Of a DNA stretch of 45,074 nucleotides, positions 36,611 through 44,611 are shown in pieces (position 1 is the stretch's first letter; each line of letters begins with the position of its first letter). The DNA is taken from positions 84,090-129,163 of the forward strand of contig NZ_AZDP01000118.1 in NCBI RefSeq assembly GCF_001435525.1. The letters run 5' to 3'. The notes under the pieces are model-generated. The model saw only the letters and a program-made list of their open reading frames with translations, was not told the origin of the DNA and made no database searches. The translations under genes and the position numbers were made by a program. This stretch comes from Levilactobacillus koreensis JCM 16448. GTDB lineage: Bacteria; Bacillota; Bacilli; Lactobacillales; Lactobacillaceae.

Positions 36611-37885
36611 CTAATCATCCTGCGGCAGTACCAGATTCAACACGATTCCTAGCACGGCGGCGACCGCTAACCCGGAGAACTCGTATTGGCCGACCTTAAG
36701 ATAGGCGTTGCCAATCCCAATAACCAAGATGGCCGAAGCAATCATCAGGTTGCGTTTCTTGTTAAAGTCCACGTGTTTTTCAATCAGAATGCGCATCCCA
36801 CTCGACGCAATCACTCCAAACAGGAGGAAGCTGATACCACCAATAACGGGGTTGGGAATGCTTTCAATCAAGGCGCTTAACTTACCCACGAAACTAAAGA
36901 TGATGGCGAAGACCGCCGCCCCAATCAAGACGTAAACACTATGAACCCGCGTAATCGCCAGCACACCCACATTTTCACCGTAGGACGTTACCGGTGGACC
37001 ACCGACAAAACTCGCGATGATCGATGCTAGCCCATCCCCCGCCAGTGTGTGGTGCAGGCCGGGGTCTTCGAAGAAGTTACGGTGCGTCAGCTCATTTAGC
37101 ACCGTGATGTGGCCAATATGCTCGGTCATCGTGACAAACGCAATCGGTGCAAGACTGACGATGGCCCCCCAATAGAAGTGGAGCGGATAACTGAGAATTG
37201 GCACTTCAAAGTTGGGCAGTGAGAACCACGCCGCCGTCATGACCGGCTTGAAATCGACCAGTCCTGCTAGAGCTGCAATCAAATAACCCGCAACGATGCC
37301 CAGTAGAATCGGCACCAGTGACAGAAAGCCGCGCAAATACAGGTTAAACCCAACCGTCAGGAGCAGCGTTGCCATGGCGACTGCGAAGAATTGCCAGTGA
37401 TAGGTTCCCTGACTGTCCACCGTGGCCTTCTGAGCAGCACTCCCCGCCAACGAAAGACCAATCACCATGACCATTGGCCCCACGACGATTGGGGGTAAGG
37501 CCTTGTTGATCCAGTCCGACCCGACCAGCGCCACAATCAAGGCAACAATCAAATACACCGCCCCAACCGCCAGCGTTCCTTGGGCGATGCCCGGATACCC
37601 GGTCGTCTTCATTAAAGCCACCATCGGCACGATAAAGGAAAAGCTGGACCCCATGTACGCCGGAATCTTTCCGCGCGTGATCAATATGTACATCAAGGTT
37701 CCCACACCAGAACTAAACAACGCGATGCCGGGATTTAAGCCCACCAAAATGGGAACTAACACCGTTGACCCAAACATCGAAAATAAATGTTGGAGCGACA
37801 ACCCGAACCATTTTCCCCAGCTCGGCCGTTCCCAGATGTCGATCAGGGCATCCGGATTGCGGTAGCGTGATGGTGCTTCTTTCAT
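36611..37885 (-). CDS. pyrP: Uracil permease (NCS2 family)
   Basis: About 424 residues with 12-14 membrane segments. Typical NCS2 features are LQHLFSMFGSTVLVPILVGL in TM1, IAFVTMTEHIGHITVLNEL with the substrate-binding Glu and His, and GGPPVTSYGENVGVLAITRV. This is the UraA/PyrP branch for uracil. The assignment to uracil is strengthened by the PyrR attenuator in the leader. The ATG at 37885 follows GGAGG by 9 bases; extension to 38017 would run through the attenuator. It imports uracil with protons for pyrimidine salvage. Confidence 0.95.
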   Translation of the reverse strand: MKEAPSRYRNPDALIDIWERPSWGKWFGLSLQHLFSMFGSTVLVPILVGLNPGIALFSSGVGTLMYILITRGKIPAYMGSSFSFIVPMVALMKTTGYPGIAQGTLAVGAVYLIVALIVALVGSDWINKALPPIVVGPMVMVIGLSLAGSAAQKATVDSQGTYHWQFFAVAMATLLLTVGFNLYLRGFLSLVPILLGIVAGYLIAALAGLVDFKPVMTAAWFSLPNFEVPILSYPLHFYWGAIVSLAPIAFVTMTEHIGHITVLNELTHRNFFEDPGLHHTLAGDGLASIIASFVGGPPVTSYGENVGVLAITRVHSVYVLIGAAVFAIIFSFVGKLSALIESIPNPVIGGISFLLFGVIASSGMRILIEKHVDFNKKRNLMIASAILVIGIGNAYLKVGQYEFSGLAVAAVLGIVLNLVLPQDD

Positions 37886-37912
37886 AAACAAAGACCTCCA
37901 GTCGTGAGATAG

Positions 37913-38026
37913 AAAAAGCGCGCCCGTCTCCCGTAAGGAAACGTGCGCGCCCACTTCAAGCCTAGACTTAGCCCAGCATCTGCCGGAGGGTGCACCCTTA
38001 GTTGCCTCACGGGACAACGTTAAAGG
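37913..38026 (-). promoter_or_regulatory. PyrR-dependent attenuator of pyrP
   Basis: On the minus strand the binding loop has the PyrR consensus layout: CCTTTAACGTTGTCC, then CGTGAGGCAACTAAGG (37996-38026). A terminator follows: GCGCGC with GCGCGC (37918-37923 with 37945-37950) and five T. PyrR loaded with UMP or UTP should favour termination. Confidence 0.88.
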
Positions 38027-38086
38027 AACCTATTGACCGTCTGTTCATCGGCTAAAATTCACCAATGACAAACGTTATTTTCAACT

Positions 38087-38116
38087 ATTATACGGACTCG
38101 CTCACACCCGTGTCAA
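38087..38116 (-). promoter_or_regulatory. pyrP promoter
   Basis: TTGACA (38111-38116, minus), 18 bases, TATAAT (38087-38092). Confidence 0.8.
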
Positions 38117-38137
38117 CGCCTATTTCATTAATCGTCT

Positions 38138-39328
38138 CTAGCGGATTAGTCGTTGATACCAATGATTAATTAAGGCTAACCCTAACACCAAGAGACTGCC
38201 TATAATGACCAGTGTCCAGTTGGCGACCCAGTCCGTCACGAAGCCAAAGATAAAGCTCCCCAACGGCTGAAAGGCATCGATGGCCAGAAAGAGAATGCCA
38301 AACATCCGTCCCAGATAATCCGGAGCCGTTAAATTTTGGGTGATCGTAATTGCCCGAATCTCAAAACACGAGTAACAGAAGCCGAAAAGACCACTAGCCA
38401 CCAAAAGGACCCAGTAGTCGGCCCACAGCCCAGCGACCAGTAGTGCTCCCGCTGCCAGCGCCAGGTCGGCGTAGTTCTGTTGACGGTTCGGCTCTCGTCG
38501 CGCCAACGTTAACCGCGCACCACCAAGGATTCCGCCCAACGCCAGCATGACCAGCAAATAACTATACTTCGCCGAGTCCCCACCATACAGATGGTTGACG
38601 TCATAGGGTAAGACCAGCCGGACCGCCGCGTACAATACGTTGATCAGGCCGCCGAGCACGATGGCCTCGACCAACTTCGGCCGTTGCCAAACGTAATGCC
38701 ATCCCGTCAGCAAGCTCTCCTTAACCCCCAACTGCGATGCTTCGCCGGTCGGCTTTTGGTAGCGAATGCTGAGGTATAACAGAAATGATAATAGAAATGA
38801 GGTCCCATTTAGCAGTAAAAATCCCTGAAGATTCAACCAGTGTAAGGCGAGCAGACCCCCACCAATCAGGGGCGCACAGATATCTGCCAGGTCGATCAGC
38901 GTGTTGCTGACGGCGTTAAATCGTTGGCGCCCCGCTAGCGTGATCAGCTCAGGAATCATCGCCTTGGCTGCGGGCAGACTGAATGCCAGTCCCACATCCA
39001 AGATGACCGTCAACGTAATCAGTGGTGCCGCCGTGATGTGCAGCGGGTCCAGCCACCAGGCACAGGCCAAACAACCTAAGACGCTCAGTAGTTCGGCGCT
39101 GACCACGATCCGTTTCCGGTTAAAATTATCGACGACCACGCCACAGAGAAGGTCACCGAAGAACAAAACGACCCCGCCGATGGCTTGAATCACCCCCAGC
39201 AGCGCCGCGTTTCCCGTGGCTTGTACCACGAACCAATTTAGTCCAAAGAGATAGAGTGTGCTCCCAAGTCGCGAGATGAAGGGGGCCAGTAAGAGTGGCA
39301 GGTTAAATGCCTTAGTCGTTTGCTGCAT
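38138..39328 (-). CDS. MFS transporter
   Basis: 396 residues with 12 hydrophobic segments. The N-terminus FISRLGSTLYLFGLNWFVVQAT and GDLLCGVVVDNFNRKRIVV (the MFS motif A, GxxxDxxxRKxxx) place it in the DHA3-like branch of drug or macrolide effluxers. The substrate is unknown. A strong GGAGGTGG precedes the ATG. It lies directly upstream of the pyrP promoter but is a separate gene in the same direction. The conserved hypothetical gene upstream ends only 31 bases before it, so they may be co-transcribed. Confidence 0.88.
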   Translation of the reverse strand: MQQTTKAFNLPLLLAPFISRLGSTLYLFGLNWFVVQATGNAALLGVIQAIGGVVLFFGDLLCGVVVDNFNRKRIVVSAELLSVLGCLACAWWLDPLHITAAPLITLTVILDVGLAFSLPAAKAMIPELITLAGRQRFNAVSNTLIDLADICAPLIGGGLLALHWLNLQGFLLLNGTSFLLSFLLYLSIRYQKPTGEASQLGVKESLLTGWHYVWQRPKLVEAIVLGGLINVLYAAVRLVLPYDVNHLYGGDSAKYSYLLVMLALGGILGGARLTLARREPNRQQNYADLALAAGALLVAGLWADYWVLLVASGLFGFCYSCFEIRAITITQNLTAPDYLGRMFGILFLAIDAFQPLGSFIFGFVTDWVANWTLVIIGSLLVLGLALINHWYQRLIR

Positions 39329-39359
39329 CCGACCACCTCCATTTCGCCATCATTCGCAG

Positions 39360-39767
39360 TTAATCGACCATCCGCCAGTTACCTTCATCTGCTTTAGAAA
39401 TATCATTCAAAAATTTCAAGACCCGCTTAGCCCGGTCCGGTTGCTGCTCGTTCAATAGGTTCAATCCCGCCCCGGTCACCATGGGCGCGCTCAGCCGAAA
39501 GTCACCATCAGCGGTTTCTCCGGTCGCAAAGGCCATCACGGTCTCACCAGACTCAATCTGGGTGGTTAAGAAGAACATCGTGAAGTCATCGTCTTCCTGC
39601 ATGTAGGCGGGCATTGCCCAGATATCCGGCGCAATCTCTTGCATTTCACCAGTCTCAGTCCCGTCAAGAAACTTGAATTCCTTGTGGTTGGCTTGGGTCA
39701 CTGGTGATTTGAGCACCAGCATCATCTTGGCAAATTCGTTGTCGCCTAATTGTATGTCGTCCTTCAT
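39360..39767 (-). CDS. Conserved hypothetical protein, 135 residues
   Basis: I do not recognise a named family. The protein is acidic, without membrane segments, with the hydrophobic patch FTMFFLTTQIESGETVMAFA in the middle and AKRVLKFLNDISKADEGNW at the end. The good AGGAGG 8 bases before the ATG and the ordinary codon use show it is a real gene. It probably forms an operon with the MFS gene 31 bases downstream. Confidence 0.78.
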   Translation of the reverse strand: MKDDIQLGDNEFAKMMLVLKSPVTQANHKEFKFLDGTETGEMQEIAPDIWAMPAYMQEDDDFTMFFLTTQIESGETVMAFATGETADGDFRLSAPMVTGAGLNLLNEQQPDRAKRVLKFLNDISKADEGNWRMVD

Positions 39768-39844
39768 CGGTTAATCCTCCTAAAATAGTTCCGTTGTTGC
39801 AATGGGTGTCTTAATTTAAACCACCAATTCCACATTGCAGAAAC

Positions 39845-39955
39845 GTGTGCCAAAGGGCAGCCGATTCCGTTTAAACCTGATAACCAACCAATCCAAGGTC
39901 AGGATTACTTGGTTATCAGCCTTAATACTCGTCAGCTAATCGCCCTTTGGCACAC
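39845..39955. repeat. Nested perfect inverted repeats (cruciform-like element)
   Basis: GTGTGCCAAAGGGC (39845-39858) pairs with GCCCTTTGGCACAC (39942-39955). Inside, CTGATAACCAA (39877-39887) pairs with TTGGTTATCAG (39909-39919), and innermost AATCC with GGATT. It lies between the hypothetical gene and the PaiA-like gene, just past the stop of the latter, and has no clear T-run. Confidence 0.7.
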
Positions 39956-39970
39956 TCTCGTTAGCAACCA

Positions 39971-40489
39971 TTATACCAGCGTCTTCTCCAAAATTAAATC
40001 GCGTTGTGCGTCCGTCCCCAACTGAAAGACGTGGTCACCGACCTGTTGGAAGCCCAGCCGCTGATAAAACTTCTGGGCGGGCTCGTTATGTTCCCAAACG
40101 CCGAGCCAAATCGTCCGGCATCCCAGTTGTTTGGCCGTTGCGACAGCGTAATCGTAAAATTGCCGACCGAGTCCCTGCCGTTTAAACGCTGGCAAGATGT
40201 AGATGCGCTCAATCTCCAAAGTGGCTGACCCCCGGTGCTCCGATTGGCTGGCCCCCCAATTTAACTTTAGGTAGCCCGCCACCTGGCCATCAGCCAAAAT
40301 AAACTCAAACCGTGTCGTCGGTTGCTGCATCTCCTGGGTCAACTGCGCATCGCTATAAGCTGTATCTAAATATTCTGCCAAGTCTGCCGGCGTGTTGGCT
40401 GCGCCGAAGGTATCGGCAAAAGTGGCCCGACTAACTCGCTGTAGCGTTTCCAAATCCGCCAAGGTACACGATTTAATTTTTCCTGTCAT
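39971..40489 (-). CDS. paiA: PaiA-like N-acetyltransferase (spermidine/spermine type)
   Basis: 172 residues. It begins KIKSCTLADLETLQRVSRATFADTFGAANTP, close to Bacillus PaiA as I recall it. The acetyl-CoA core is LEIERIYILPAFKRQGLGRQ, and the stretch IWLGVWEHNEPAQKFYQRLG is a PaiA hallmark. PaiA acetylates polyamines and other small amines in Bacillus. It lies 15 bases after the marR gene and is co-transcribed with it, so its level is probably controlled by that regulator. The polyamine activity is inferred from similarity only. Confidence 0.85.
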   Translation of the reverse strand: MTGKIKSCTLADLETLQRVSRATFADTFGAANTPADLAEYLDTAYSDAQLTQEMQQPTTRFEFILADGQVAGYLKLNWGASQSEHRGSATLEIERIYILPAFKRQGLGRQFYDYAVATAKQLGCRTIWLGVWEHNEPAQKFYQRLGFQQVGDHVFQLGTDAQRDLILEKTLV

Positions 40490-40504
40490 TTCCAGTAGCT
40501 CCCT

Positions 40505-40957
40505 TTAATAGTGTCGTTGTTCACCATGCTTCACAGCGTCCCAACTGGCCGCAACGTTTTGATCGACGCGTTGCAGGTACTTGGCCAACTGGTTGGCCTC
40601 CGCCTCCGAGAATCCTTGTAAGGCAATGCCGTTTGAATAGTCATTCTCTCGCTTGACCAGGGGATAAATCTGTTCGCCCTGCGCCGTCACGAATAGCCGT
40701 TTAATTTTCTTATTTTCGTCGTCCGCCCGCTTTTCCAACAGCCCGGCTTGGGTCAGCTTCTGCACAGCCCGTGCCGCCGAGGTCCGATCGACCCGTAAGA
40801 GTTCCGCGAGCCGTTCCAAAATAATTCCGGGATGCTCGGCCACCCGCGCCAAGTATAAATACTGTCCCTTTGTCAACGCCACCCGCTGAAACTCCCGGTT
40901 GGCAATGGCGTCCAGCGCCCGCGAGATTCCACCGATGGGTCGCAATATCTCAGCCAT
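40505..40957 (-). CDS. MarR family transcriptional regulator
   Basis: 150 residues. The winged helix spans about residues 30-100, with ILERLAELLRVDRTSAARAVQ as recognition region and LLEKRADDENKKIKRLFVTAQG as wing. The flanking helices form the dimer interface. AGAGGG precedes the ATG. A promoter (TTGCAA, 17 bases, TAAACT at 40988-41016 on the minus strand) overlaps an imperfect palindrome TTAAATAGTAGTTTAA (40979-40994), a likely self-operator. It heads the operon with the PaiA-like acetyltransferase. Confidence 0.9.
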   Translation of the reverse strand: MAEILRPIGGISRALDAIANREFQRVALTKGQYLYLARVAEHPGIILERLAELLRVDRTSAARAVQKLTQAGLLEKRADDENKKIKRLFVTAQGEQIYPLVKRENDYSNGIALQGFSEAEANQLAKYLQRVDQNVAASWDAVKHGEQRHY

Positions 40958-40978
40958 TTGTCGATTCCCTCTTCCATG

Positions 40979-41016
40979 TTAAATAGTAGTTTAAAACAAT
41001 TATGCTGTATTTGCAA
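40979..41016 (-). promoter_or_regulatory. marR-paiA promoter with possible operator
   Basis: TTGCAA (41011-41016), 17 bases, TAAACT (40988-40993), minus strand. The palindrome TTAAA-6-TTTAA overlaps the -10. Confidence 0.55.
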
Positions 41017-41041
41017 CAAAAAATGTGCTGATGTTGCTATT

Positions 41042-41211
41042 TTCGCCTTACCGGCCGTCAAATACGGGCTGGAACGGTGCGGATACAACTTGAAGCCTAA
41101 AAAAAACCGAGGCTACAAGGTTAGTCTTCTGCTAAACTGACGGAGGACCACCGTCAACTTAGCAGAACGACGCGCCTGAATCCATATTTGCCGATCTTTC
41201 GGCTTACACAG
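41042..41211 (-). repeat. Module 2 copy 2 of the composite structured element
   Basis: Matches the copy at 32861 in order and length. Outer arms GTCAAATACGGGCT (41056-41069) and AATCCATATTTGCC (41178-41191) pair with wobbles. TCTGCTAA (41127-41134) pairs perfectly with TTAGCAGA (41158-41165), and TGACGG (41137-41142) with CCGTCA (41150-41155). These stems differ in sequence from those of copy 1 but keep pairing. Confidence 0.78.
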
Positions 41212-41314
41212 TATTTCTTCGACGGCAAGGAAGCTGAGCGTAAAATGCGTTATCAGTCGGCCAGAAAATTCAGAGGACAGGTAGACTTTAATAACCGTTG
41301 TGGTAGAGTGCAAT

Positions 41315-41504
41315 CAGAGCCGGAGGATGCCAGGGATGTAGCCAGCTGTGTCGACGATGTTTGTCGGGGTTCTTTCCCGACTTACATCGTGAGACGACCT
41401 GAGAGACACGCGGCCTTCGTGGCTTTCAGGCGAGCCGGAAGCCCGCTTCACAGGCTGGAGGCGTTCCCCACAGCAGGCGGAATCCCTGGCAGCCGCAGTG
41501 CGGC
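41315..41504 (-). repeat. Module 1 copy F (first half of the composite, minus strand)
   Basis: Reads CCGCACTGCGGCTGCCAGGG at its start on the minus strand. Its third stem is new in sequence: ACGATGT (41354-41360) with ACATCGT (41384-41390), plus GTCGGG (41363-41368) with CCCGAC (41376-41381). Module 2 follows it after 103 bases in the same orientation. Confidence 0.78.
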
Positions 41505-41532
41505 CATTTCACATCAATTTATCAAGGTAAAC

Positions 41533-41572
41533 AAAAAGTGTGCCCAAAACGACGAATCGTTCTAAGGCACAC
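41533..41572 (-). terminator. Terminator of the GNAT gene at 41587
   Basis: GTGTGCC pairs with GGCACAC, with AACGA and TCGTT inside, and ends in five T on the minus strand. Confidence 0.85.
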
Positions 41573-41586
41573 CATTTCAGTTCAGT

Positions 41587-42174
41587 TTAATTTGCGATGC
41601 GGACTGGTTGCCCAATCTCAAGTTGCATGTGGTAGTAATTGTGGTCACCAATCATTTGGGTCCCGGTAACTTCGTAGCCCATGCGCTCGTAAAGCTTCAT
41701 GGCGCCGGGATTTTCGAAGTCGACGTTCAACCCAATGACCGACTGGCGGTCGCGCTGGGCATAAACGGGTAAGGCCCGCAATAGCTGACGACCGATTCCC
41801 TTGCCCTGATGATCTGGTGAGACGGCTAACGAATCCAAATACCACTCGCCCGGTGCGGTTTCCGAATCAGCCTCTAACGGTTCATCGAACGCCGCACTCT
41901 TGGCGGTTAGCCGGGTAATTACATCTTCCACGATGTCTTCTTTTTCGCCGGGGTAGCCGAACGCAACCCCAACAACTTGGCCATTGGCCTCGGCCACCAC
42001 CGTGGTTGCCGCACCGGACAAGTAAGTCCGGGTACGGTATGCCGCCGTGATGACCTTCAATAAGTCGGGGCCAGGTACGTCCTCGAGGTCGGTCAATTCC
42101 ATCTCGTCGTAAATCAAGTTCATCAACGGTGCTATCTGAGGGGCATCCATTGGTCGAGCTTCACGAATTATCAC
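41587..42174 (-). CDS. GNAT family N-acetyltransferase
   Basis: 195 residues. IREARPMDAPQIAPLMNLIY opens the fold. WYLDSLAVSPDHQGKGIGRQ is the acetyl-CoA binding motif A, and ENPGAMKLYERMGYEVTG the motif B. The substrate is unknown. The start is GTG at 42174, 7 bases after GGAGG. That ribosome binding site is the 3' arm of a terminator-like hairpin, and the gene's own promoter has its -10 box in the 5' arm. Confidence 0.9.
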   Translation of the reverse strand: MIIREARPMDAPQIAPLMNLIYDEMELTDLEDVPGPDLLKVITAAYRTRTYLSGAATTVVAEANGQVVGVAFGYPGEKEDIVEDVITRLTAKSAAFDEPLEADSETAPGEWYLDSLAVSPDHQGKGIGRQLLRALPVYAQRDRQSVIGLNVDFENPGAMKLYERMGYEVTGTQMIGDHNYYHMQLEIGQPVRIAN

Positions 42175-42220
42175 AAAAAATCCTCCATTTCTAGTACTTT
42201 CACTAGAGTAACGGAGGATT
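42175..42220 (-). terminator. Terminator hairpin that contains the GNAT ribosome binding site
   Basis: On the minus strand AATCCTCC pairs with GGAGGATT, with an inner CTAGT/ACTAG stem, and six T follow. The 3' arm is also the ribosome binding site of the next gene. It probably stops transcripts from the DUF1003 operon. Confidence 0.65.
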
Positions 42221-42233
42221 GAAAATTTGTCAA
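42205..42233 (-). promoter_or_regulatory. Promoter of the GNAT gene at 41587
   Basis: TTGACA (42228-42233), 17 bases, TACTCT (42205-42210). Transcription should start after the 5' arm of the hairpin, leaving the ribosome binding site free. Confidence 0.65.
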
Positions 42234-42382
42234 AGGATTTGCAGGGTCACCCGCACAACCTCAACGTGTTCATGGTCAATGGCTCACATCTCAACGCACT
42301 TATCTTGCTGAAACGTGTCCTGCGGCGCGCTGGCCAAAGACTAGACCAACAACAAATAAAACGCCAGCAGTTATCCAAGTTC

Positions 42383-43138
42383 TCATTGATGAGGCTCCCT
42401 TCGTGACGTCGACTCCGGAGATTTAGCTTCCCGCAATTCGGCGAGTTCTTGACGAATTTCACCTAAAATTTCTAACTGAAACCGCTCGATTTCCATGGTA
42501 TGAGGCACCTGATTCTGCGCCAAGTGATCGACCTTAGCGTGTAGTAACCGCAGTTCGTGCTCGGCCTTTAAATTGACATGATAGTCATTTTCGGCCATCA
42601 TCCGGTCACGGTCTGCAGAACGGTTCTGACTCATCATGATGATGGGCGCCTGAATCGCTGCCACACAGCTCAATACTAAATTTAACAGAATGAAGGGATA
42701 GTTGTCAAAGTTGACCCCAAATAAGTGGAGCCCATTGACGATCATCCAACCAATCAAGACGAACATGAAAACAAAGATAAAGCCCCAAGACCCACCGAAG
42801 CGGGCAACGTCATCCGAGACCTTTTGCCCAAATGTTAGGCTCTCTTTCAAGCTGTCGTTGACGTCGATAATGTCGTAATCATCGCTCTGTAGTGCCTTTG
42901 TCAGTTTATGATTGATTTTTTTCGTTTGCTTAAGGTCGGCGTTGATCATCGCATCGACGTGATCTAGCCGGTACTTTAACAGATGATGCCCGCAAATGTA
43001 ATCGCTAGGCTTACTCTGCGGATAATCGCGCTTAATGCGATTACGCAACCCCACATCTAGCTCGGCCAACTGAAGACTGGTCTCAAGCGAAATGGGCTCA
43101 CCGTCTACCAAACAGCCTAGATGTTCCTCGTCTGCCAC
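42383..43138 (-). CDS. DUF1003 membrane protein
   Basis: About 251 residues. A soluble N-terminal part contains YICGHHLLKYRLDHV, reminiscent of a zinc-ribbon remnant. Two closely spaced membrane helices follow (about 130-150 and 160-180), with the DUF1003 pattern GSWGFIFVFMFVLIGWMIVN and FDNYPFILLNLVLSCVAAIQ followed by APIIMMSQNRSADRDR. The C-terminus is coiled coil-like. Function is unknown. The start is a GTG at 43138, 8 bases after GGAG, 5 bases past the RluA gene. Confidence 0.85.
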   Translation of the reverse strand: MADEEHLGCLVDGEPISLETSLQLAELDVGLRNRIKRDYPQSKPSDYICGHHLLKYRLDHVDAMINADLKQTKKINHKLTKALQSDDYDIIDVNDSLKESLTFGQKVSDDVARFGGSWGFIFVFMFVLIGWMIVNGLHLFGVNFDNYPFILLNLVLSCVAAIQAPIIMMSQNRSADRDRMMAENDYHVNLKAEHELRLLHAKVDHLAQNQVPHTMEIERFQLEILGEIRQELAELREAKSPESTSRREPHQ

Positions 43139-43143
43139 TGTGC

Positions 43144-44031
43144 TCACTCCTCGTTCAAGGTTTGAATCATTGCCTGCCAATCAGCAGGAACGGTACTGGT
43201 AAAATGCCGTTGTTCGTGCGTAAATGGATCTTCAAATGCCAGCGTATGGGCGTGTAAGGCCTGCCGCGTCATTCCCCCAAGCTGGGGGCCCCCGTACAGC
43301 TCATCCCCCACTAATGGATGGCCTAAGTACGTAAAGTGGGCGCGAATCTGGTGCGTCCGGCCCGTATGTAGCTGGACTTCGACTAGCGTGGCATTCGACC
43401 AGCGCTGTTGAACCCAGTACTCCGTTTTTGCTGGCTTTCCTTCTGGTGAGACCATTTGGTTAAAACCGGCCGGATCACTCGCCAACGGTTGGTCAATGAT
43501 GCCATGGTCGGCCTTAAGTTGCCCACTCACCACCGCTAAATAGCGTTTCTGAACCTGATGGGCAGCCTGCAACTGACTAGCTAGACTATTTGCTAACCGG
43601 TGCCGAGCAATCCACACGACACCGCTAGTGAAGCGGTCGAGACGCGTGACGATGTGTGGCACTAAGTTTTCGGCATCTTCATCCAGCCAATACCCTTTGA
43701 CCCGGTTCACTAAGGTATCCGTCCGATTCGCGGGCCCCGGAACCACGTTGAGCCCCGCCGGTTTGTCCACAATCAACCAGTCGCGATTTTCAAACAACAC
43801 GGCTAATGGACCGTGACTGACAGCGACCGCGTCGTCCGCCGCCTCTGCTGGGAGGGTGACGGCAACCTGATCATTGACCTGTAAGGTGACGGCCGGCGTC
43901 ACCACGGTACCATTAACGCGAATCGTCCCATCACGTTTCAAATCACTAAAGACGCGATGACTGACTCCCTGCGTGTTGAGAAACTTCTTAAGGCTTGTTA
44001 CCGGCTGTGTTACCTGCCAGGTCAATTCCAT
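43144..44031 (-). CDS. RluA-family pseudouridine synthase
   Basis: 295 residues. An N-terminal S4-like RNA-binding domain (about 10-65) precedes the catalytic domain. The active-site aspartate is in VTRLDRFTSGV, the family's HRLDxxTSG motif with T in place of H. LHTGRTHQIRAHF is the second conserved motif. Members modify uridines in 23S rRNA or tRNA, and the target of this one cannot be told, so no rlu symbol is given. An AAGGAG site precedes the ATG. It is the middle gene of a three-gene operon. Confidence 0.93.
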   Translation of the reverse strand: MELTWQVTQPVTSLKKFLNTQGVSHRVFSDLKRDGTIRVNGTVVTPAVTLQVNDQVAVTLPAEAADDAVAVSHGPLAVLFENRDWLIVDKPAGLNVVPGPANRTDTLVNRVKGYWLDEDAENLVPHIVTRLDRFTSGVVWIARHRLANSLASQLQAAHQVQKRYLAVVSGQLKADHGIIDQPLASDPAGFNQMVSPEGKPAKTEYWVQQRWSNATLVEVQLHTGRTHQIRAHFTYLGHPLVGDELYGGPQLGGMTRQALHAHTLAFEDPFTHEQRHFTSTVPADWQAMIQTLNEE

Positions 44032-44055
44032 ACCGTCTTGCTCCTTTTCGATCCA

Positions 44056-44373
44056 TTAGTCATCGACCAGATCAACCATCCAGTCGAGATCATCATTTCG
44101 ATTATTCAGACGTTCCGGATGGGCAACGAGATCCGTATTCACAGCGGCGATCCGTCCCGCAAATGGTGAACGTAACGTGAGCTCCTCTTTTTCGCCATGC
44201 ACGATCACTAACGGTGTTCCCAATTTGACTTGACCACTGGTCTTTTGCCACGTAATCTTGGTCACTGGCCCTACTAGTTCACGGCCATCATCCGCAAAAC
44301 CAATGCGGACGACCCCCTCTGCGTTGGGCGTTAACCATAAGGCATCCGCACTTGCTTCAATTCGATCAATCAT
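44056..44373 (-). CDS. GcvH-like lipoyl-domain protein
   Basis: About 105 residues, slightly shorter than classical GcvH. It has the lipoyl-domain hairpin: the candidate lipoyl lysine is in HGEKEELTLRSPFAGRI, with the same six-residue distance to SP as in GcvH (K-x6-SP). No P, T or L protein of the glycine cleavage system is nearby. Such solitary GcvH-like proteins in lactobacilli can act as lipoyl relay or have stress roles. The ATG at 44373 follows AGGGGTGA. First gene of the operon with the pseudouridine synthase. Confidence 0.78.
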   Translation of the reverse strand: MIDRIEASADALWLTPNAEGVVRIGFADDGRELVGPVTKITWQKTSGQVKLGTPLVIVHGEKEELTLRSPFAGRIAAVNTDLVAHPERLNNRNDDLDWMVDLVDD

Positions 44374-44611
44374 GCTCGTCACCCCTATCGTCTATTTTGT
44401 TTGCTGGTCTTTCTGGCAACTCCGCTCACACTTATGCTATAACATGCACACCGAGCGTGAGGTATCTCTTGCCGAAATTGTTCTGGTAACTTACAAACTA
44501 CCAGTAACTGTCCCTAACCATCATTTTAACATAGGCCCTAAATTCGCGGGAGTCATTTCACCCTTTCCCCTAGCAAATCAGTATAATTAGTTGAATAAAG
44601 GGGGAGATTCT

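Noticed and set aside
37886-38017. N-terminal extension of the uracil permease
   Set aside because: It would translate the PyrR attenuator; the ATG at 37885 has a good ribosome binding site.
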